From: Microvenator marinus
GTDB lineage: Bacteria > Myxococcota_A > Bradymonadia > Bradymonadales > Bradymonadaceae
Length of the DNA: 64,000 nucleotides
Reading direction: 5' to 3'
NCBI RefSeq assembly: GCF_007993755.1
Contig: NZ_CP042467.1
Location: 62,001-126,000 of the forward strand
The notes under the pieces were generated by a model. It had not been told where the DNA came from. It saw only the letters and a list, made by a program, of their open reading frames with translations, and searched no databases. This document shows, one piece after another, positions 7,478 to 17,182 of the stretch. Every line of letters begins with the position of its first letter. Position 1 is the stretch's first letter. A program made the position numbers and the translations under genes.

Positions 7478-9661
7478 GTGGTAGACATGGACGCAGCTGA
7501 AAAAGCATTGAGGGAGCGGGTTGAGGAGATTCTGGACAAGACGGCTGTGTATCAGCCGAACTTGGACCGCGACCTCATCTTAAAAGCATTCGATTTCGGG
7601 ATGATGATGCATGAGGGCCAGAAGCGTAAGTCTGGCGAGCCCTACATGTCTCACCCGGTCGAGGTCATGGATATCATCGCGGAGTTGAGACTCGACTCAT
7701 CGAGTCTGGTGGCGGGTTTGCTGCACGACACGGTGGAGGATACTCAGACCACAGTGGACGAGTTGAAGGACCTCTTTGGCGAAGATGTGGCTTTCCTCGT
7801 TGATGGTGTCACAAAACTTTCGAAGCTCAGTTTCAATACGCGGGAGGAAGCTCAGGCCCAGAACTTCCGAAAGATGATCATCGCGATGAGTCGCGATCTC
7901 CGCGTGATCGTGCTCAAACTAGCCGACCGACTGCACAATATGCGGACCATGAAACACATGCCGCAGCATAAACAAGAGCGGATCTCGGAGGAAACTCTGG
8001 ACATCTACGCTCCTATTGCGCATCGCCTCGGCATCTCGTGGATCAAGACAGAGCTTGAGGATCAGTCGTTTAGGTATCTTTATCCGGATGCTTATTTCGA
8101 CATCTCTGAGCAGGTGTCAAAGAAGAAGCGGGAGCGCGAGAGCTTCATCCGCGAGGTGATCAACATCCTCAAGGAATTGATGGGCGAGAACACCATCACC
8201 TGTCAGGTGGACGGTCGGCCGAAAAATTTCTGGAGCATCTACCGCAAGATGCAAAAGCAGCAGATCGAATTCGACCAGGTCTACGACGTGTTGGCCTTTC
8301 GAATCATCGTGGACGAGAAGTACCAGTGTTACGAGGCATTGGGGCTAGTTCACAACCTTTGGAAACCCATCCCCGGACGCTTCAAAGACTACGTGGCCAT
8401 CCCGAAGCCAAACGGATACCAGTCTTTGCACACTTCGGTCATCGGCCCGGATCAAGAGCGTATCGAGATCCAGATTCGAACCCACGAAATGCACCGTGTT
8501 GCTGAAGAGGGTATCGCCGCGCACTGGATGTACAAAGAAGGCAAAGCGGTACCGAATGCCGACGATGCGGCCTTTGCATGGCTGCACCAGCTGATGGAAG
8601 AGCATCACGACGCGGAGGACCCGCACGAGTTCTTGGAGTCTGTGAAGATCGATCTCTTCCACGATGAAGTCTATGTTTTCACGCCGAGAGGCGATGTCAA
8701 AGGACTTCCTGCCGGCGCGACCTGTCTCGACTTTGCTTTTGCGATTCATACCGAAGTCGGTTCCCACACGGTCGGCTCGAAGGTAAACGGGCAGATTGTG
8801 CCGCTACGCTACGAGCTTAAGACCGGGGATATCTGCGAGATATTGACGAGCCCGAACCAGAAGCCGAACAAAGATTGGCTGGCGTTTGTGGTGACGGGCA
8901 GGGCGCGGACCAAGATTCGAAACGCGGTCCGAGAAGAGCAGCGGGAGCGAAGCCGTGAGCTTGGGCGAGAGCTATTGGACAAGGAATTCAAGCGGCACGG
9001 CACTAACGTTCGAGAAATGGAGCGCAACGGAAAGCTGCTCGACGCGACCTTGAAGTCCAAGTTTCACAATATCGACGAGATGCTGGCGGATATTGGTTAT
9101 GGCAAGTCTTCGCCCGAAACGATTGTTTCCAAGATATTTGCCCAAAAAGAACCCGAGCAAAAGAAAGAGAGCAAGCTCGACCAATTCATCAATAAGTTCA
9201 CGGGCCGCGGTAAAGGCAAGGGCGTCATCATCGATGGAATCGACGATATCATGGTGACCTACGCCAAGTGCTGCAATCCCGTCCCGGGGGACGATGTGCT
9301 TGGATTCATCACGCGCGGGCGCGGCCTATCGGTTCATCGGCGCGATTGTGATAAGGTTGCGCATCTTGAGAAGGAGAGGAAGGTCGATGTCTCCTGGGCC
9401 TCGAGGGGCAAGGAAGACAAGACGAGCCGGCACTCGGTCAATGTCCGCGTGTTCTGCACCGACAAGCCAGGTCTTTTGGCGAATATCTCTCAGTCATTCT
9501 CGGATTCTGGCGTCAATATTGCTCAAGCCCATTGTTTGACGACCGAAGACCAGCGGGCTGTGAATACGTTCGAAGTCCTTGTCTTGGACTTGAATCAACT
9601 TCAGGCCGCGATGCGGAAAATTCAACGAATCAAAGGTGTCTACCGAGTTGAGCGTGTCTAA
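7478..9661 (+). CDS. rel: bifunctional (p)ppGpp synthetase/hydrolase (Rel/SpoT family)
   Basis: This protein makes and degrades the stringent-response alarmone (p)ppGpp. The order is complete for a long RSH protein of 727 residues. The HD hydrolase domain has His59 in SHPVEV and HDTVEDT (83-89). The synthetase domain contains RPKNFWSIYRKMQ and RFKDYVAIPKPNGYQSLH; RFKD at 301-304 is the motif typical of bifunctional enzymes. A TGS domain (from about 399, VYVFTPRGDVKGLP), a Cys/His-rich region (KCCNPVPGDD, near 595) and a C-terminal ACT domain follow. The start may be GTG 7478 or ATG 7487. The stop overlaps the next ATG as TAATG. Intact HD and synthetase motifs suggest both activities. Confidence 0.96.
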   Translation: MVDMDAAEKALRERVEEILDKTAVYQPNLDRDLILKAFDFGMMMHEGQKRKSGEPYMSHPVEVMDIIAELRLDSSSLVAGLLHDTVEDTQTTVDELKDLFGEDVAFLVDGVTKLSKLSFNTREEAQAQNFRKMIIAMSRDLRVIVLKLADRLHNMRTMKHMPQHKQERISEETLDIYAPIAHRLGISWIKTELEDQSFRYLYPDAYFDISEQVSKKKRERESFIREVINILKELMGENTITCQVDGRPKNFWSIYRKMQKQQIEFDQVYDVLAFRIIVDEKYQCYEALGLVHNLWKPIPGRFKDYVAIPKPNGYQSLHTSVIGPDQERIEIQIRTHEMHRVAEEGIAAHWMYKEGKAVPNADDAAFAWLHQLMEEHHDAEDPHEFLESVKIDLFHDEVYVFTPRGDVKGLPAGATCLDFAFAIHTEVGSHTVGSKVNGQIVPLRYELKTGDICEILTSPNQKPNKDWLAFVVTGRARTKIRNAVREEQRERSRELGRELLDKEFKRHGTNVREMERNGKLLDATLKSKFHNIDEMLADIGYGKSSPETIVSKIFAQKEPEQKKESKLDQFINKFTGRGKGKGVIIDGIDDIMVTYAKCCNPVPGDDVLGFITRGRGLSVHRRDCDKVAHLEKERKVDVSWASRGKEDKTSRHSVNVRVFCTDKPGLLANISQSFSDSGVNIAQAHCLTTEDQRAVNTFEVLVLDLNQLQAAMRKIQRIKGVYRVERV

Positions 9662-10578
9662 TGTCTGTGAATGTGGATCGTTTTCTGGAGTATTTGCGCG
9701 TGGAGCGCGGACGTAGCGAACGTACGTTGGCTGCATACTCGAGCGATCTTTCACAACTTCAAGAGCATTTGGAGGAGCACGAGCTCTCGCTAGACCATGT
9801 GGACCAGATTGGTTTGAAGAATCTGAGAGGGTTTGTGGCGTCACGCCTTGACGTGGACACTTCTGCCACGCTCGCCCGAAAGATTTCGGCGATTCGCTCA
9901 TTTTGGACGTTTTTGGTCAAAAAGGGCGTGATTGAAGATGATATTGCGGAGCTCTTGAGCGCGCCCAAGGTTCGACAGCCACTGAAAAACTTTCTGAGTG
10001 TGGACGAGATTTTCCAACTTTTAGACGGCCACAAACAAGACGGCGTGCTCGGTATCCGAGACATGGCGATGTGGGAGACCCTCTACGGGTGTGGGCTTCG
10101 TGTTTCCGAGCTCGTGGGTTTGAATTTGGCCGAAGTCGATTTGAAGGACGGCTGGATTCGGACAGTGGGTAAAGGAAACAAAGAGCGCATGGTTCCTCTT
10201 GGTCAAAAGGCCAAGGCGGCCATCGAGCTTTATCTCTCAAGACGTAGTGAGATTGCCCAGGACAACCACTCCACGAGTGCGATTTGGGTCAATTCTCGCG
10301 GTGGACGACTCAGCGACCGCAGCGTTCGAAGGCTCTTGAAGGAACATCTGATTCGGGCAGGTCTGGACACATCCGTGACACCTCACGGTTTGAGACACTC
10401 CTTTGCCACACATCTCCTTGATGCTGGTGCCGATTTGCGCGGCATTCAGGAGCTCCTTGGGCACGCAAGCCTTTCTACAACGCAACGCTATACCCACGTC
10501 TCGGTGGAGCGTTTGGCCGAAGTCTACGATGCGGCACATCCGCGCGCTCGCTCGCAAAACAAAGGGGAGAACTCATGA
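9661..10578 (+). CDS. xerC: tyrosine recombinase XerC (or XerD)
   Basis: Xer recombinases resolve chromosome dimers at dif. The 305-residue protein has the N-terminal SAM-like core-binding domain (about 1-90) and the catalytic domain with all expected residues: Arg147 in CGLRVSEL, Lys171 in GKGNKER, His242 and Arg245 in HGLRHSF, His268 in [12 protein letters not shown] and nucleophile Tyr277. The length is that of XerC/XerD, not of phage integrases. The xerC-hslV-hslU order is conserved in many bacteria and favours XerC. The start overlaps the rel stop by one base and the end overlaps hslV by ATGA. Confidence 0.93.
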   Translation: MSVNVDRFLEYLRVERGRSERTLAAYSSDLSQLQEHLEEHELSLDHVDQIGLKNLRGFVASRLDVDTSATLARKISAIRSFWTFLVKKGVIEDDIAELLSAPKVRQPLKNFLSVDEIFQLLDGHKQDGVLGIRDMAMWETLYGCGLRVSELVGLNLAEVDLKDGWIRTVGKGNKERMVPLGQKAKAAIELYLSRRSEIAQDNHSTSAIWVNSRGGRLSDRSVRRLLKEHLIRAGLDTSVTPHGLRHSFATHLLDAGADLRGIQELLGHASLSTTQRYTHVSVERLAEVYDAAHPRARSQNKGENS

Positions 10579-11117
10579 TTAAAGGGACCACAATTCTGAG
10601 CGTACGCCGAGGCGATGAGGTCATCGTGATCGGTGACGGGCAGGTTACCATGGCCGAAAAGACCATTTTGAAAGCCAGTGCGCGCAAGGTGCGACGCATC
10701 CACGATGGCAAGGTGATTTGTGGGTTTGCGGGGTCCACTGCGGACGCGATCACGCTCTACGAGAAACTGGAGGAGAAGCTTCGAAGTACCCAGGGCAACC
10801 TTCTCAGGGCCAGCGTCGAGTTGGCCAAGGAGTGGCGTTCTGACAAGATGTTGAGGCAGCTTGAGGCGTTGCTTATCGCAGCCGACCGAGAGCGGACGCT
10901 CCTGATCAGCGGAAATGGGGACGTACTCGAGCCGGAAAACGGTATGGTTGCGATTGGTAGCGGCGGGGTCTATGCGCTTGCGGCCGCGAAGGCTTTGCAC
11001 GCTCATACGGAGCTCTCACCGCGAGAATTGGCCGTCAGCGCGATGAAGATCGCCGCAGAAATGTGTGTCTTTACGAACGATAACTTCACACTCGAGGAGC
11101 TTCGCGATGAACCCTGA
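10575..11117 (+). CDS. hslV: ATP-dependent protease peptidase subunit HslV
   Basis: HslV (ClpQ) is the threonine peptidase of the HslVU protease. The 180-residue protein begins [20 protein letters not shown]. The double Thr (residues 5-6) corresponds to the mature N-terminal nucleophile, so the first four residues should be removed by self-processing. [14 protein letters not shown] and [10 protein letters not shown] are diagnostic. An AAGG-type ribosome site is not obvious, but the ATGA overlap with xerC suggests coupled translation. The last eleven bases overlap hslU. Confidence 0.95.
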   Translation: MIKGTTILSVRRGDEVIVIGDGQVTMAEKTILKASARKVRRIHDGKVICGFAGSTADAITLYEKLEEKLRSTQGNLLRASVELAKEWRSDKMLRQLEALLIAADRERTLLISGNGDVLEPENGMVAIGSGGVYALAAAKALHAHTELSPRELAVSAMKIAAEMCVFTNDNFTLEELRDEP

Positions 11118-12471
11118 GCAGCTTACTCCGCGCGAGATTGTGGAGCATTTGGATCGCTATATTGTGGGGCAGTTAGAGGCCAAGAGAAGTGTGGCAATCG
11201 CTTTGCGGAACCGATGGAGGCGCCAAAACGTTGCGGCGGACTTGAGGCACGAGATCATGCCTAAGAATATCTTGATGATAGGCCCCACAGGTGTCGGAAA
11301 GACCGAGATTGCGCGTCGATTGGCCAAACTCGCCGGCGCTCCTTTTCTCAAGGTTGAGGCGACGAAATTCACTGAGATTGGCTACGTGGGGCGAGACGTT
11401 GAGAGCATTGTTCGTGATCTGGTGGACGTTGGTGTGGCGCTGGTCCAACAAGAGCATGAAGCACGCCTCGAAGATCGGGTCCGCGACATCGTGGAGCGCC
11501 GCATCGTAGAAGCGATTGAGGCACAAAAGGGCGTCAAACGGGCGCTTGATGGGAGCGATGCGGGTCGGCCCACGTTTGTCGTTGGACAAGATGGCAGCGT
11601 GCACGAGGACCATGGCACAGGTCTGCACGCCCAAGTCCGCGACGGGCACCTTGACGATATGTGGATCGAAGTTGAGTTGGATGAAAACGAAGCCGGCCCA
11701 AAAGTTCAGGCCGAGGTCAGCGCTGCGTTTGATTTTGCGCCAATTTTTGAGCAGCTCATCCCTAAGAAAAAGCGGCGAAGGCGCATGAAGGTTAAGGAAG
11801 CGCGTCAAGCTTTCATGCGCGAAGAGTCACTGCGGCATCTCGATATGCGGCGGGTGGTCGACGAGGCCATCGAGCGGGTCGAAGAATACGGCATCGTTTT
11901 CATCGACGAGCTCGACAAAGTGGCTGTGCGACAAAATAGCCATGGCCCGGATGTGTCGCGCGAGGGCGTTCAGCGCGACCTGCTTCCTTTGGTGGAGGGC
12001 ACTACGGTTTCGACAAGGCACGGTCTGGTCTCTACAGACCACATTCTCTTTGTGGCTGCTGGTGCGTTTCACGTGTCTACTCCCGCGGATCTTCTTCCAG
12101 AGCTCCAGGGTCGCTTTCCGATCCGCGTGAATTTGGACCCGCTGACCCAAGATGACTTTCGGCGCATTCTGACTGAGCCTTCGAATAGCCTGACTCGTCA
12201 GTATTCTGCGTTGATGGCCACGGAAGGTGTGACGCTGCAATTTGAGAGTTCGGCTATCGAAGCCATCGCTGAAATGGCCTTTCAGGCCAACGAAAATGCA
12301 GAGAATATCGGCGCGCGGCGGCTTCAAACCGTGATGGAAAAGCTCTTTGAGGAGATTTCCTTTAGTGCGCCTGAGCGCGATGGCGAGGTCATTCCTGTGA
12401 CCGATGCTTTTGTGCGAGCCCGTCTTGGTGATATCGTGGCCGACAGAGACCTGAGTCGATACATCCTCTAG
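11107..12471 (+). CDS. hslU: ATP-dependent protease ATPase subunit HslU
   Basis: HslU (ClpY) unfolds substrates and feeds them to HslV. From ATG 11107 the protein has 454 residues and begins [16 protein letters not shown] as expected; an in-frame GTG at 11065 would add residues foreign to the family. It shows Walker A GPTGVGKT (59-66), the pore motif GYVG, a full intermediate (I) domain, Walker [10 protein letters not shown] and the C-terminal SRYIL tail that docks into HslV. The 11-base overlap with hslV fits equimolar production of the complex. Confidence 0.96.
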   Translation: MNPEQLTPREIVEHLDRYIVGQLEAKRSVAIALRNRWRRQNVAADLRHEIMPKNILMIGPTGVGKTEIARRLAKLAGAPFLKVEATKFTEIGYVGRDVESIVRDLVDVGVALVQQEHEARLEDRVRDIVERRIVEAIEAQKGVKRALDGSDAGRPTFVVGQDGSVHEDHGTGLHAQVRDGHLDDMWIEVELDENEAGPKVQAEVSAAFDFAPIFEQLIPKKKRRRRMKVKEARQAFMREESLRHLDMRRVVDEAIERVEEYGIVFIDELDKVAVRQNSHGPDVSREGVQRDLLPLVEGTTVSTRHGLVSTDHILFVAAGAFHVSTPADLLPELQGRFPIRVNLDPLTQDDFRRILTEPSNSLTRQYSALMATEGVTLQFESSAIEAIAEMAFQANENAENIGARRLQTVMEKLFEEISFSAPERDGEVIPVTDAFVRARLGDIVADRDLSRYIL

Positions 12472-12505
12472 GTTTGTTTTAATCCTAATGCCCCCTCATA
12501 GAGCT

Positions 12506-13735
12506 ATGAATACGACAGAACTACTTGAATCCGGAAATGCTCATAATTCACCATCCTACGCTCCTGCACCTGTCATCCTGGAGAGGGGCGAGGGCGTTCG
12601 AGTGTGGGATACTGAGGGTCGCGAGTACTTAGATTTCCTTGCCGGAATCGCGGTGAACTCGCTTGGCTATGCGCATCCCGCGTTGACGAAAGCGTTGCAG
12701 AGGCAAGTCGGCGAATTGATGCACGTCTCGAACATGTTCTTCACCAAGCCTCAGATCGAGCTGATGGATTTGCTCTGCGAGCGCTCATTTGGTGACCGGG
12801 TCTTCTTGTGTAACTCCGGTGCTGAAGCGAATGAGACGGCCCTGAAGTTGGCTCGTAGATATCAAAAAGCGGTCAAAGGTGACGAGGACCGAGTCGAATT
12901 CATCACCTTTAAGCAGTCCTTTCACGGGCGTACATTTGCAGCGATTACCGCGACTGGACAGCCGAAGTACCACAAGGGGTTTGAGCCCATGCTTCCGGGC
13001 TTCACGTACGCTACGTTCAACGACCTCGCCAGTGTAGAGGCGCTGATAAGTGAGCGCACGGCTGCAGTGATGGTGGAACCTATTCAAGGCGAGGGTGGCG
13101 TCAGACCTGCGGACCCCGAATTCCTCAAGGGACTTCGGGAGATCTGCGACAGGTTTGGCGCGTTGCTCATTTTTGATGAGGTCCAGTGCGGGATTGGCCG
13201 AACAGGCACCTTGTTCGCGTACGAGGGGTATGGCGTTGCGCCAGACATCATGACTCTGGCGAAGGGGCTTGGCGGTGGTGTTCCGATTGGCGCATGTGTG
13301 GCTACAGAAGAGGCATTTAAGGGCTTCGAACGGGGAAGTCATGCGACGACGTTTGGAGGAAATCCTCTGGCGAGTACCGCGGCTCTTTGTGTGCTTGAGA
13401 CGGTGGAATCGGAGAATCTCCAAGAGAATGCCATTGCTCGAGGCAACCAACTCATGGATGGTCTAGGCAAGCTGGCCAATGGGAGCCCAACGATCGTCGA
13501 GGTACGTGGAAAAGGCTTGATGGTGGGGGTTGAATGCGTAGAAGGTGCCGCTGGTGAGATCGTCGGCTTGTGTCGCGAGCGTGGCTTGTTGGTCAACGTA
13601 GCTGGGCCGTCGACCGTACGCTTTGTGCCGCCACTGGTCGTAAGGGCCGAAGATGTTCAGTCCGCGTTGGGAATTTTCGAAGAGTCGTTGCACGAATGGG
13701 AAGCCAAGCAGAACCCGAGCAAGCAGGTAGGGTAG
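12506..13735 (+). CDS. argD: acetylornithine/succinylornithine-type class III aminotransferase
   Basis: This PLP-dependent class III aminotransferase has 409 residues from ATG 12506; an in-frame ATG at 12488 would add six residues, and neither has a clear ribosome site. The family is recognised by FLCNSGAEANETALK, FHGRTFAAI, the cofactor-binding IFDEVQCGIGRTG, and the PLP lysine in TLAKGLGGGVPIGA (Lys253). ArgD converts N-acetylornithine to the semialdehyde in arginine synthesis. No other arginine gene adjoins it, so an ornithine or succinylornithine substrate cannot be excluded. Confidence 0.88.
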   Translation: MNTTELLESGNAHNSPSYAPAPVILERGEGVRVWDTEGREYLDFLAGIAVNSLGYAHPALTKALQRQVGELMHVSNMFFTKPQIELMDLLCERSFGDRVFLCNSGAEANETALKLARRYQKAVKGDEDRVEFITFKQSFHGRTFAAITATGQPKYHKGFEPMLPGFTYATFNDLASVEALISERTAAVMVEPIQGEGGVRPADPEFLKGLREICDRFGALLIFDEVQCGIGRTGTLFAYEGYGVAPDIMTLAKGLGGGVPIGACVATEEAFKGFERGSHATTFGGNPLASTAALCVLETVESENLQENAIARGNQLMDGLGKLANGSPTIVEVRGKGLMVGVECVEGAAGEIVGLCRERGLLVNVAGPSTVRFVPPLVVRAEDVQSALGIFEESLHEWEAKQNPSKQVG

Positions 13736-13846
13736 TATTTTAGCCCGAACTTTGGATCTGTTTCCTTGTCAGTCTATCGCTTACGGGTTAAGTTATCGGG
13801 TGAAAATGAACCCCAATGAACTGCACTTTCCCATGCGGGTGAAACG

Positions 13847-15325
13847 TTGTTAGACGACGCTCTCAAGCTGGCGCCCAAAGAGGACGTAGACTACCGCAAT
13901 CTGAGCGGTCAACCGACTCCGGAAGATTTCTTTTTGCTTTCGAGAATTCGGGGCTCCGTTACAGTTGCACAAGTCATTAGCGTTTCTGGTCTCGGTCGCG
14001 ATAAGACAATCACGGGACTTGAGCGATTGCTATCCTTAGGACTTTTAGAGGCCGAAGGTCATTCGTCCGTCGCACAATCTCCCCCCGCTGTGCAGGCACC
14101 AGCGCCACAACCAAGACCAACTCCTGAGCCAAGGCCCGAGCCAGCGCGTACCTCAGTACCGACTGCTCCAAAAGCAGCGCCAGAGCCAGCCAAAGTTGTC
14201 GAGCCAGTCTTGGAGCAAAAGCACGTCCATGAGTCGTTTGCGCCGGTAATCTCAGAGCCTGATGACGACGACCTTTTTGAAGCTGATTCGCCGGCCCATC
14301 TTTCAAAGCTAAAGAACGCGAGCGGTACCACGGTGCATACGGCGGAAGCCGAACTTTTCGGCTCGGACGACGACGACGACGACCTTTTTGGCGGGCCACC
14401 GGCTGCAAGTGCTGACGATGACGACCTCTTTGGTGGGCCTCCCGCCCAAGCTGCGGCTCCTGCTCAAGCCAAGCCAGAGCCTGTAAGTCTCTTTGAGGAC
14501 GATGCGCCGAGTCCGACTCCGACTCCAGCTGCGAGTCCTTCGCAACCAGATTTTGGTGAGGCTACTTTTGCGGTGGCGTGGTCCGATTACGAGCTTGATG
14601 AGAGTCAATTGCTCTTTGGGCCCGACCTCGACGACGGGTTCAAGCGCGAAATCCTATATGTGTATGAGCAGCTGCCTCGGCTGACCTACTATGACCTCCT
14701 CGGGGTCAAGGACGGAGAGGATCCGCGCAAGAGTAAAAAGACGTATATCAAGTTGAGTAAGCGCTTTCATCCGGACGTTTTCTACGGAAAAGACGCCGGG
14801 GAGTTTGGGACGTGGTCCGAAGAGATTTTTAAGACCGTGACGAAAGCATTCCAGACACTTTCTAACCCGAAAAAGCGGGCAGAGTACGACGCGACGCTGC
14901 AGGACTCTGAAGGGCTTGGCGGTGAATCGGGCAGTGAAGCGGCTGACGAGAACCGTCGCCAATTGGCCTTTCAGACGCTCGTAAGGCAGGCCTACGCACT
15001 TGAGGAACAGGGCCTTTTTTCGCAGGCCGTCAACGAGTACCGCCGCGCTTTGTCGTTTCAGCGAGACGATTCCTTGTTGATTCGCTGTGCGACCCTGCTT
15101 CTTCACGCGGGCATTCGTCTGGATGAAGCTGCCACCTATGCGCGAGCGGCATTGGAGGCTAACCAGCGGGATTCAGAGGCCTGGCTCTTATTGGGCAAGA
15201 TATACGAGCGCAGCGAAATTCTGGACGCCGCGCTCGAGGCGTACGAAAAGGCAGCAGAGTGCGCGCCTCACGAGCAAACGTTATTAGTTCATGTTGAGAG
15301 ATTGAGAGCATCATTGGGATACTAG
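13847..15325 (+). CDS. J-domain protein with N-terminal winged-helix-like module and C-terminal TPRs
   Basis: This 492-residue protein starts at TTG 13847, the first usable start after an in-frame stop at 13817. Residues 27-70 (DFFLLSRIRGSVTVAQVI to LLEA) look like a small winged-helix module. A Pro/Ala-rich acidic linker follows (about 75-245) with three DDDDLF/DDDDLFGGPP repeats encoded partly by a GAC tract. A J domain spans about 278-345 (LPRLTYYDLLGVKDG, HPD motif near 307) and TPR-like helices fill the last 120 residues. J domains stimulate the ATPase of Hsp70; the next gene 24 bases on encodes an Hsp70. It is not the housekeeping DnaJ, because the zinc and C-terminal substrate domains are absent. 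Partner function is inferred. Confidence 0.85.
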   Translation: MLDDALKLAPKEDVDYRNLSGQPTPEDFFLLSRIRGSVTVAQVISVSGLGRDKTITGLERLLSLGLLEAEGHSSVAQSPPAVQAPAPQPRPTPEPRPEPARTSVPTAPKAAPEPAKVVEPVLEQKHVHESFAPVISEPDDDDLFEADSPAHLSKLKNASGTTVHTAEAELFGSDDDDDDLFGGPPAASADDDDLFGGPPAQAAAPAQAKPEPVSLFEDDAPSPTPTPAASPSQPDFGEATFAVAWSDYELDESQLLFGPDLDDGFKREILYVYEQLPRLTYYDLLGVKDGEDPRKSKKTYIKLSKRFHPDVFYGKDAGEFGTWSEEIFKTVTKAFQTLSNPKKRAEYDATLQDSEGLGGESGSEAADENRRQLAFQTLVRQAYALEEQGLFSQAVNEYRRALSFQRDDSLLIRCATLLLHAGIRLDEAATYARAALEANQRDSEAWLLLGKIYERSEILDAALEAYEKAAECAPHEQTLLVHVERLRASLGY

Positions 15326-15349
15326 GCCAAGAATGGCTAAGGAGTTTAT

Positions 15350-17152
15350 ATGAGGGTGATTGGCATCGACTTGGGGACCACAAATTCATGCGTGGCCGTT
15401 GTAGAAGCGGGAGTTCCCCGAGTGATCTCGAATAAGGGAGGTTATAAAACGACCCCGAGTGTCGTCGCCATCTCTGAGTCCGGCCGACGCCTCGTGGGAC
15501 AAATGGCGAAGCGCCAGGCCATCACCAATGCTCGACACACGGTGTACGCAGCCAAGCGCCTTATCGGACGCAAGTGGAATTCGGCGGCTGTCAATCATTG
15601 CATCGAGACATGTCCGTACGAAATCGTGCCAGGCCCGCATGAAGATGTGAGGATTAAGCTTCGTGGCAAGGAGTATAGTCTGCCTGAGATCTCGAGCATC
15701 ATTCTTCAGGAAATGAAATTGGTGGCCGAGGAAGACCTCAAGGAAGAAGTCACTCATGCCGTGGTGACGGTGCCTGCCTATTTCAACGACCTACAGCGTC
15801 AGGCAACCAAGGATGCTGGACGAATCGCGGGTCTTGAGATCCTTAGGATTATCAATGAGCCAACTGCTGCAGCGCTAGCCTATGGTTACGGCAAAGATAT
15901 GGATCGCCGCATCGCCATTTATGACCTCGGCGGCGGAACCTTCGATATCTCGATTTTGGAGATTAGTTCTGGGGTGTTTGATGTACTTTCCACGGCCGGT
16001 GATACCTTCCTTGGCGGTGAGGACTTTGACGCGCGGATCATCGAACATCTTGCGTTTGAGTTCGCTCGGCAACATCGGGTGGATTTGCGAAAGGACGAGA
16101 TGTCTCTTCAACGCCTCAGGGACGCCGCGGAGAAAGCGAAGATCGAACTCACATCCAAGAATGAGACAGAAATCAGTCTTCCTTTCATTTACACCCGTGA
16201 GGGTGGAGAGGCGTTGCACCTTCAAACGACCATTTCAAAGGAAACGTTTGAAGGCCTGGTCGTTGACTTGATTCAACGTACCATCAAAATTTGCCAGGCG
16301 ACCCTCCAAGATGCCGGACTCGAGGTGGCGGATATCGACGATGTGGTGCTCGTTGGCGGAATGACCCGGATGCCAAAAATCCAGGAAGCGGTTAAAGAGT
16401 ATTTTGGTCGAACCCCTGGAAAGAGCGTTCATCCTGACGAGGCGGTGGCGATTGGGGCCGCGATTCAGGGAATGGCACTAATCGAGCCTGAAAATGACGT
16501 TCTACTCTTGGACGTGACTCCGCACTCGCTCGGGATCATGATTCACGGTGGTGGATTCGAAAAGCTCATCGAAGCACAATCCACGGTGCCGACGAGCCAT
16601 AGTCACGAATTCACAACGATTCGTGATAACCAGACCTCGGTAAAAATCGTGGTGTTTCAGGGCGAGAGCCCGCGCGCAGCAGAGAACGAACTCCTTGGCG
16701 AATTCGTGTTGACTGGACTCAGACCGGGCCCAGCCGGCGCGGTCACTATCGAGGTTACCTTCGACATCAGTTCTGATGGTATTGTAAGCGTGGCGGCCAA
16801 AGACTTGGATACTGGAAAGGAACAGTCGATCACCGTGACAGCGGCCAGCGGCCTTACCGAAGAAGAGATTCAGGCCATGATCAAGGAGAACGAGAGTTAT
16901 CTCGTTCAGCTTAAGGAAGGCGAGGACCTTGAAAAGCTCCGCGCGTGGGTCCGAAAGCAGGTTCGTGAAGTTGAGAGGTTGGCGTCGCTCCTCGATGGAA
17001 GCTCGGGTCCGCAGCGAATGGCGGGTGAGAGCGCAGAGACGGTGGTCAGCCAGGCGCGCGCGGCCTTGGATGAAGATACTCCAAGTGCACTCAAGAACTC
17101 GATTGACCAGCTTGAAAGTGCACTTTCTGATTTGAAGACTTTTGTCGATTGA
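15350..17152 (+). CDS. Hsp70/DnaK paralogue
   Basis: Hsp70 chaperones bind unfolded segments under ATP control. The 600-residue protein begins [19 protein letters not shown] (phosphate 1 motif) and has the connect motif [15 protein letters not shown], phosphate 2 [14 protein letters not shown] and the adenosine motif [10 protein letters not shown]. The substrate-binding domain is complete ([16 protein letters not shown]-like region replaced by [13 protein letters not shown]). The lid is short and the usual acidic Gly-rich tail is missing. The ribosome site AAGGAG precedes ATG 15350. It lies between a J-domain protein and a TPR protein and lacks a nearby grpE, so it is probably a specialised Hsp70 rather than the main DnaK. 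Confidence 0.9.
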   Translation: MRVIGIDLGTTNSCVAVVEAGVPRVISNKGGYKTTPSVVAISESGRRLVGQMAKRQAITNARHTVYAAKRLIGRKWNSAAVNHCIETCPYEIVPGPHEDVRIKLRGKEYSLPEISSIILQEMKLVAEEDLKEEVTHAVVTVPAYFNDLQRQATKDAGRIAGLEILRIINEPTAAALAYGYGKDMDRRIAIYDLGGGTFDISILEISSGVFDVLSTAGDTFLGGEDFDARIIEHLAFEFARQHRVDLRKDEMSLQRLRDAAEKAKIELTSKNETEISLPFIYTREGGEALHLQTTISKETFEGLVVDLIQRTIKICQATLQDAGLEVADIDDVVLVGGMTRMPKIQEAVKEYFGRTPGKSVHPDEAVAIGAAIQGMALIEPENDVLLLDVTPHSLGIMIHGGGFEKLIEAQSTVPTSHSHEFTTIRDNQTSVKIVVFQGESPRAAENELLGEFVLTGLRPGPAGAVTIEVTFDISSDGIVSVAAKDLDTGKEQSITVTAASGLTEEEIQAMIKENESYLVQLKEGEDLEKLRAWVRKQVREVERLASLLDGSSGPQRMAGESAETVVSQARAALDEDTPSALKNSIDQLESALSDLKTFVD

Positions 17153-17182
17153 ACTGTCGGTCCTAAGCAGTAGATACAACGA

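Noticed and set aside
9661-10578. Phage or transposon integrase signalling a mobile element
   Set aside because: Length, motifs and the xerC-hslV-hslU order fit a housekeeping Xer recombinase; no att repeats or phage genes nearby.
13847-17152. Housekeeping dnaJ-dnaK operon
   Set aside because: The J-domain protein lacks the zinc and C-terminal domains, the Hsp70 lacks the usual tail, and no grpE is present.
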